This document shows, in pieces, positions 59,400 to 64,000 of a DNA stretch of 64,000 nucleotides. The position numbers and the translations under genes are program-made. Position 1 is the first letter of the stretch; every line of letters starts with the position of its first letter. This DNA comes from Nageia nagi (lineage: Eukaryota > Pinophyta): the NCBI GenBank assembly GCA_050084985.1, contig JBITNC010000002.1, positions 23,498,001-23,562,000 of the forward strand, written 5' to 3'. The notes below the pieces were generated by a model. It made no database searches and was not told where the DNA came from. It saw nothing but the letters and a program-made list of their open reading frames with translations.

Positions 59400-61486
59400 T
59401 CTGTAAAATCATCTCAAATCCCCTACAATGAATGGGTCTTCCCATCGATCTCAAAACTCAGTGAGTTTCTCATAATTAGTGATAATGTCACCCAAATCAA
59501 ACAACCACTATAGTTCCAAAATAATGTGAGAATATCCCTGCAAAGGATAGAAATAAATATTCTCCCTCATTGTGTAACTCTACAACCTTACTCCAAACCT
59601 TTCAATAATGTGATCCATAAGCATGAGTTTTCTATTGGCATTAGAAACTCTAAATCCTTCAAACCCTTTGTCCTTTAGATTATTCTTTTCTATAAAGCCA
59701 ATATCTATAAAGTTATGGTCTACTCCTATATCAATCAATACCATCACATCCTTTCCATATACTTATCCCACAATCTTAAGTGTGAGGTACTTCTTCACCC
59801 CATGTAGTGAAGCGATTATGCTCCCTAATGTGCCCTCTACCCTTGGTACCTCTTGATATAGGATATCCATGCTAATATCTAAATTTGAATCATCTGAACC
59901 ATACTTCAAAAAATACCTCTATGTAATGCACCTATCCCTTACCTTAGCACAGGCTATCTCCCAAGTCTTCTTGTAGTAGAAGTACTTGCCTTCCTCCCTC
60001 CATTTCCTTCATGTGTCTATTTCCAATTAATGAGTGAGTAATCTTGGCTGATCACCCCATATTGCCACCAATCTAGGGTATCATCCTCAAAATTTAAATA
60101 CATAAAGTGAATCACATCCTCCTCCACTATGATTGAGCTCAAGGTGAAGTATGTAGATAGTGCAACCATGCCTTAGATGTCATCCACTTTCCATCATACA
60201 TATGTACCTACATCTTATTAATTTTATGTTGTGGGCTCTTATCTCCCCACAAGCTACTAGAAGTGTGTGTACCATGTGAATTGCTCCCCTTCAACCCTAG
60301 AATTTCCAAGTAGACATTGAATTTAATATATATCTTTAATCCTATATCCAACATGGAACACTCCCTAAAAAATATGATTCAACTCCAATGGACTAGAAAC
60401 CTGATTCTTCATTTCCTCCCTGGACTTCTTTACAAATATGGGCTTGGATGTATTGGGGATGATGGGTTGTTTTCCCATCCTACCAACATCCTCCTCTAGG
60501 TATGTCCATAGTAGAGGGTTAGTACCTTATGGTACTTGATGTGAATGGGATCTCAAGAATGTGGGTTCTAGATGCCCCATAGATCCATGATGAGTAGACT
60601 CTTGATCTCTCAAACTATGATATCTCCTCATGTTTATCTCCCAAACTGCACTATCCTTATCATGATATACCTCTGTTTCACCTGATATATGATGTAGGGG
60701 GTTGATTTGCCTCTTTAACTCCTCATTAACTCCTCAAACTTCTTTATAAACATGGGCTTAGATGTATTAGGGATGATAGTATGTTCCCCCATCCTACCAA
60801 CATCCTCCTCTAGGTATGTCCCTAAGAGAGAGTTAGTACCTTGTGGTGCTCTATGTGAATGGGATATCAAGACCTTGCTCTTCATTTCCTCCATGAACAT
60901 CTTTACAAATATGGGCTTCAATGTCTTGGGGATGATAGGCTATTGCCCTATCCTACCAATGTCCTCATCTAGGTATGTCCCTAGGAGAGGGTTAGTACCC
61001 TATGGTGCTTAATGTGAATGGGATCTTAAGAATGTGGGTTCTATATGCCCCTTAGATCCATGATGAGTAGACTCTCAATCTCTCAAAATATGAGATATCC
61101 TCATGCTTGGCTCTCAATTTGCCCTATCCTTATCATGTGATACCTCTCTTTCACTTAATATATAATTTGGGGGCTACTTGTCTCTTTGACTCCTCATGAA
61201 CTCCCATATACCTATTCAACTTCTATTACATGGTGATTATGGCTCTTGTCATGTTATGGATGGTCATGATGAGCTCATTGAACATTCATTCAGGTGTAGA
61301 ATCCTAAACTAGAGTAAATCCTCTTCTAATATATGATGTGGAACTTCCTCTTGGCATGTCATACTACACTTTAGATGCACCCTCATTTGGTACCTCATTC
61401 ATGCATGGTTGGTGATCCTCTTCATGGGCAATCCTAAAAGGTGTTTCTTTGGTATTTGACTTTCTACTTTTTCTTGTAGATGCCAT
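59400..61486 (-). pseudogene. Gag-protease unit 1 (protease longest)
   Basis: Gag starts at ATG 61486 (MASTRKSRKSNTKETPFR). A degraded body follows, with three partial copies of a segment ('gtaggatgggggaacat...' on minus) near 60430-60560, 60740-60870 and 60900-61030. About 350 bp present in unit 2 is missing. A Cys/His knuckle region is at about 59930-60000. Protease reads YGKDVMVLIDIGVDHNFIDI (about 59720), where the family has D-S/T-G-A, then GFIEKNNLKDKGFEGFRV, and runs on to about 59400. The catalytic DSG is changed to DIG here. Stops are frequent. Confidence 0.8.
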
Positions 61487-61552
61487 CTCTCTTTGAATGT
61501 TGTATCTAGTATAATAGCAATGTACTGTAGGTCTCATACAAAGGCTAACCAA

Positions 61553-61652
61553 ATCCAAGCTCAAATACTCATATAAGGATCTAAACATAAACTCAAGTAC
61601 AAATCATCGAATTCAATTATAAAAATCCTAATGTCTAACCTAAGTCATTGAT
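61553..61652 (-). other. Unit 2/1 junction: LTR end and primer-binding site
   Basis: 61572-61652 matches the LTR terminal 80 bp at 57228-57308. Next to it, 61553-61571 on minus reads ATGAGTATTTGAGCTTGG, a worn TGGTATCAGAGC-type site. Above about 61652 the sequence switches to protease of unit 2. Confidence 0.75.
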
Positions 61653-63300
61653 GAAGTTCTGGGATGCTTCTAGATCAATCAAGACTATCACATCCTTTCC
61701 ACTTACTTTCCCCATAACCTTCAGTATGAGGTACTTCTTCACCCCATGTAGTAAAGCAATTATACTTCCTAATGTACCTTATTCCCTCAATGCCTCCTGA
61801 TCTAGGATTTCTATGCCAAGATCCAAATACGAATCATCTAACCCATCCTCAAAAAATACATCTATGTAATGCATCTATCCCTTGCCTTGGTAATGGTTCC
61901 CTATCTCCCAAGTCTTATTGCAATAGAAGCATTTGCCTTCTTACCTCAATTTCCTTCATGTGGCTTTGTCCAATTGGTTTGGTTGAGGTAGGGAGAATGG
62001 TTTGGCCTTGTTGGTCACTTCCTTATAGGTAAATGGCACCCATGTGACTGGTCCCTTGTACATCCATCCTCCCTTTAGGGACTTCATGGTTGAGTCTAGG
62101 TCATATATAACATAGATGGCATCATAAAGGCTCCTAAGTGATGATACCTTGACCATACCCTGTAATGTCTCCATCAAACCCTTAATGAAGAGGAATGTTA
62201 GTTGCTCCTATGGAATATGGTGGATCATAATTATGATCTTCTAAAACTCTGACATATTTTTATCCACTACTTATTTCCTCAATGATGTTAGATCCCAAAA
62301 GTGGTCATTCTCCCTCTTTAGGTCAAACCTTTTAACAATCTATTTGGCAAACTCATCAAAGGAGGTGATGAGTGAGTAATCCTGCATGATGTAAAGATGT
62401 AATGTAAATCACATCCTCCTCCACCATGTTTGGGCTTAAGGTGAAGTCTATAGCTAGTGCAATCATGCCCTATAAGTCATCCACTTTCCATCATACATAT
62501 GTACCTGCAACTTATTTATTTTATGTTGTGGGTATCTCTTATCTCCCCATGAGATGGTACAAGTGTGTGGATGATGGGAATTACTCCCTTTCAAACATAG
62601 TATTTTTGGTAGTCATTGAAGTTGACATATCTCTTCAATCCTAGATCTAACACGGAATACTCTTTGAAAATATGATTCAAATCTAATGGACCAAGAACCC
62701 TATTCTACATTTCCTCCCTAAATTTCTTTATGAACATGATCTTGGATGTCTTATGGATGATGGGTTGTTCCCCCATCCTACCATCCTCCTCCTCTAGGTA
62801 CATCCCTAGAATAGGGTTAGTATTGTGTGGTGCTTGATGTGAATGGGATCTCAAGAATGTGGGTTCTATACACTACATAGATCCATAGTGTGTAGACTCC
62901 TGATCTCTCAAACTATGACTTGCATCCCAATCTACCCTATCTTCATCATGCGATACCTCTCTTTCACTTGATATATGATGTGGGGGGATGACTTGCCTCT
63001 TTTACTTCTCATGAACTCCCACATACCTATTAGCTTCCATTTCATGGTGGTGATGGCTCTTATCATGTTATGGATGGTCAAGATGAGCTCATTAAACTTT
63101 GATTCAAGTGTAGACTCCTAAACCAGAGTAGAGCCTTTTCTATTGGATGATGTAGAACTTCTTCTTGGCATATCAATCTACTCTTTATATGCACCCTCAT
63201 TTGGTACCTTATTTATCCATGATTGATGATCCTCTTCATGGATGATCCTAGAAGGTGTTTCTTTGGTATGTGACTTTCTACTCTTTCTTCCAAATGTCGT
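61653..63300 (-). pseudogene. Gag-protease unit 2
   Basis: The gag start codon position at 63300 is ACG rather than ATG (downstream residues RKSRKSHTKETPSR match unit 1). The mid-gag segment open at 62177-61956 reads METLQGMVKVSSLRSLYDAI, then KGGWMYKGPVTWVPFTYKE, in the place where gypsy gag has 'GL...I...V....P.TL..A', followed by a linker. A degraded CCHC-like knuckle lies near 61930. Protease is cut off by the junction at 61652 just after its active-site region. Confidence 0.8.
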
Positions 63301-63362
63301 CTCTCTTTGAATGTTGGATATGGTATAATAGCAATGTACTGTAGGTCTCATATAAAGGTTGA

Positions 63363-63465
63363 CCAAATCTAGGCTTGAATACCAATATAAAGATTTAAAC
63401 ACAAACTGAAGTACAAATCATCAAATTCATTTACAAAAACCCTAACGTCTAACCTAAGGCATCGA
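63363..63465 (-). other. Unit 3/2 junction: LTR end and primer-binding site
   Basis: 63384-63363 on minus reads TGGTATTCAAGCCTAG, a clear relative of the initiator-Met site TGGTATCAGAGC. 63385-63465 is the LTR end copy. Protease of unit 3 begins right above. Confidence 0.8.
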
Positions 63466-64000
63466 TGAAGTTTTGGGATGCTCCTAGATCAGTTAAGACC
63501 ATCACATCCTTTCCACTTGCTTTCTCCATAATCTTCAGTGCTAGGTACTTATTCACCCCATGTAGTAAAGCAATTATGCTCGTTAATGTATCATGTTCCC
63601 TCAGTGCCTCTTGATCTATGATTTCCATGCCAAGATCTAAATCTAAATCATCTGACCCATTCTCAAAAAATACATCTATGTAATGCACCTATCCCTTGCC
63701 TTGGCAATGGTTCCCTATCTCCCAAGTCTTATTGCAGTAGATACACTTGCGTTCCTACCTAAATTTCCTTTATGTGGCTTTGTCCAATTGGTTAATTCAA
63801 GGTAGGGCTAAGGGTTTGGCCTTGTTAGTCCCTTCCTTGTAGGTAAATGGCTTCCATGTGATTGGTCCCTTATACATCTATCCTTCCTTTAGGGACTTTA
63901 CGATTGATTTTAGGTCATATATAGATCAGATGGCATCACAAAGGCTCCTAGTTGAGGATACCTTGACCATGCCCTGTAACATCTCCATCAAACCCTTAAT
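63449..64000 (-). pseudogene. Gag-protease unit 3 (partial at the window end)
   Basis: The minus strand reads a knuckle near 63740 (KCIYCNKTWEIGNHCQGKG; C-x2-C...H-C), as in chromovirus-type gag. After a stop, the open frame 63688-63449 begins MHYIDVFFENGSDDLDLD and reaches ASGKDVMVLTDLGASQNFID. LTDLGAS stands for the retropepsin L-x-D-S-G-A-S motif, with Ser replaced by Leu. Fourteen or so bases later it meets the LTR-end copy. Gag continues past 64000. Confidence 0.82.

Larger units (their letters stand above)
57228..64000 (-). mobile_element. Gypsy-type element with a reiterated PBS-gag-protease segment (runs off the window)
   Basis: On the minus strand from the window end down: part of unit 3 (gag end, protease start), unit 2 and unit 1, then a minisatellite and 3' LTR. 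Units 3/2 and 2/1 meet at equivalent points. Each protease stops just past its catalytic motif and is followed by about 80 bp of LTR end, a primer-binding site, leader and gag. Corresponding points in units 2 and 3 are about 1,815 bp apart, and in units 1 and 2 about 1,944 bp. No RT, RNase H or integrase was seen, so it is non-autonomous in what is visible. The 5' LTR lies beyond 64000. Confidence 0.8.

Noticed and set aside
61772-62032. Plus-strand open frame, and similar ones at 59623-59856, 60752-61012 and 62426-62644
   Set aside because: All are antisense to the repeated gag-protease units. They recur only because the units do.

Overview
This is intergenic DNA from a large, repeat-filled plant nuclear genome. 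It is very AT-rich, and every recognisable coding stretch belongs to a plant transposable-element family: Ty1/copia, Ty3/gypsy, L1-type LINE with a DUF4283 ORF1, an RTE-type LINE, a hAT-like transposase and a plant mobile domain protein. Nearly all are interrupted by stops and frameshifts. The age of the copies and the lack of genes would fit a gymnosperm, but that is inference. No bacterial or organellar sequence, tRNA, rRNA or CRISPR was seen, and no intact host gene could be confirmed.

Layout. 1-2.4 kb: plus-strand copia pol remnant. 4.9-5.4 kb: plus-strand gypsy integrase tail. 6.1-6.5 and 17.3-17.6 kb: two copies of one dispersed repeat. 7.1-8.8 kb: small tandem repeats and an unidentified exon-like island. 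10.9-12.3 kb: minus-strand gypsy RT/RNase H, broken by a 4-kb copia element with both LTRs (12.3-16.3 kb). 17.6-18.6 kb: minus-strand RTE reverse transcriptase. 19.7-21.6 kb: an unidentified ORF fused to a gypsy RT remnant, then a plus-strand chromodomain gypsy tail and probable LTR. 21.9-33.0 kb: a minus-strand copia element whose 2.2-kb 3' LTR carries a 120-bp tandem array and was invaded by a 5.5-kb LINE with a 15-bp target-site duplication. 37.2-38.1 kb: a second LINE ORF1 remnant. 39.0-47.4 kb: a complete minus-strand non-autonomous gypsy-type element with two 0.68-kb LTRs, gag but no pol, and an antisense plant-mobile-domain ORF. 48.4-48.8 kb: another mobile-domain remnant. 49.9-51.4 kb: minus-strand hAT-like transposase invaded by a small foldback element. 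52.4-53.7 kb: solo LTR. 56.6-56.8 kb: long hairpin element. 57.2 kb to the end: a minus-strand gypsy element with a 1.2-kb LTR, a 30-bp minisatellite and at least three tandem copies of its primer-site/gag/protease segment.

Nothing here works as a host pathway. The interest lies in element structure: the reiterated gag-protease array, the gag-only element with an antisense mobile-domain gene, and a LINE disabled almost only by C-to-T type stop mutations while its frames stay open across 5 kb.
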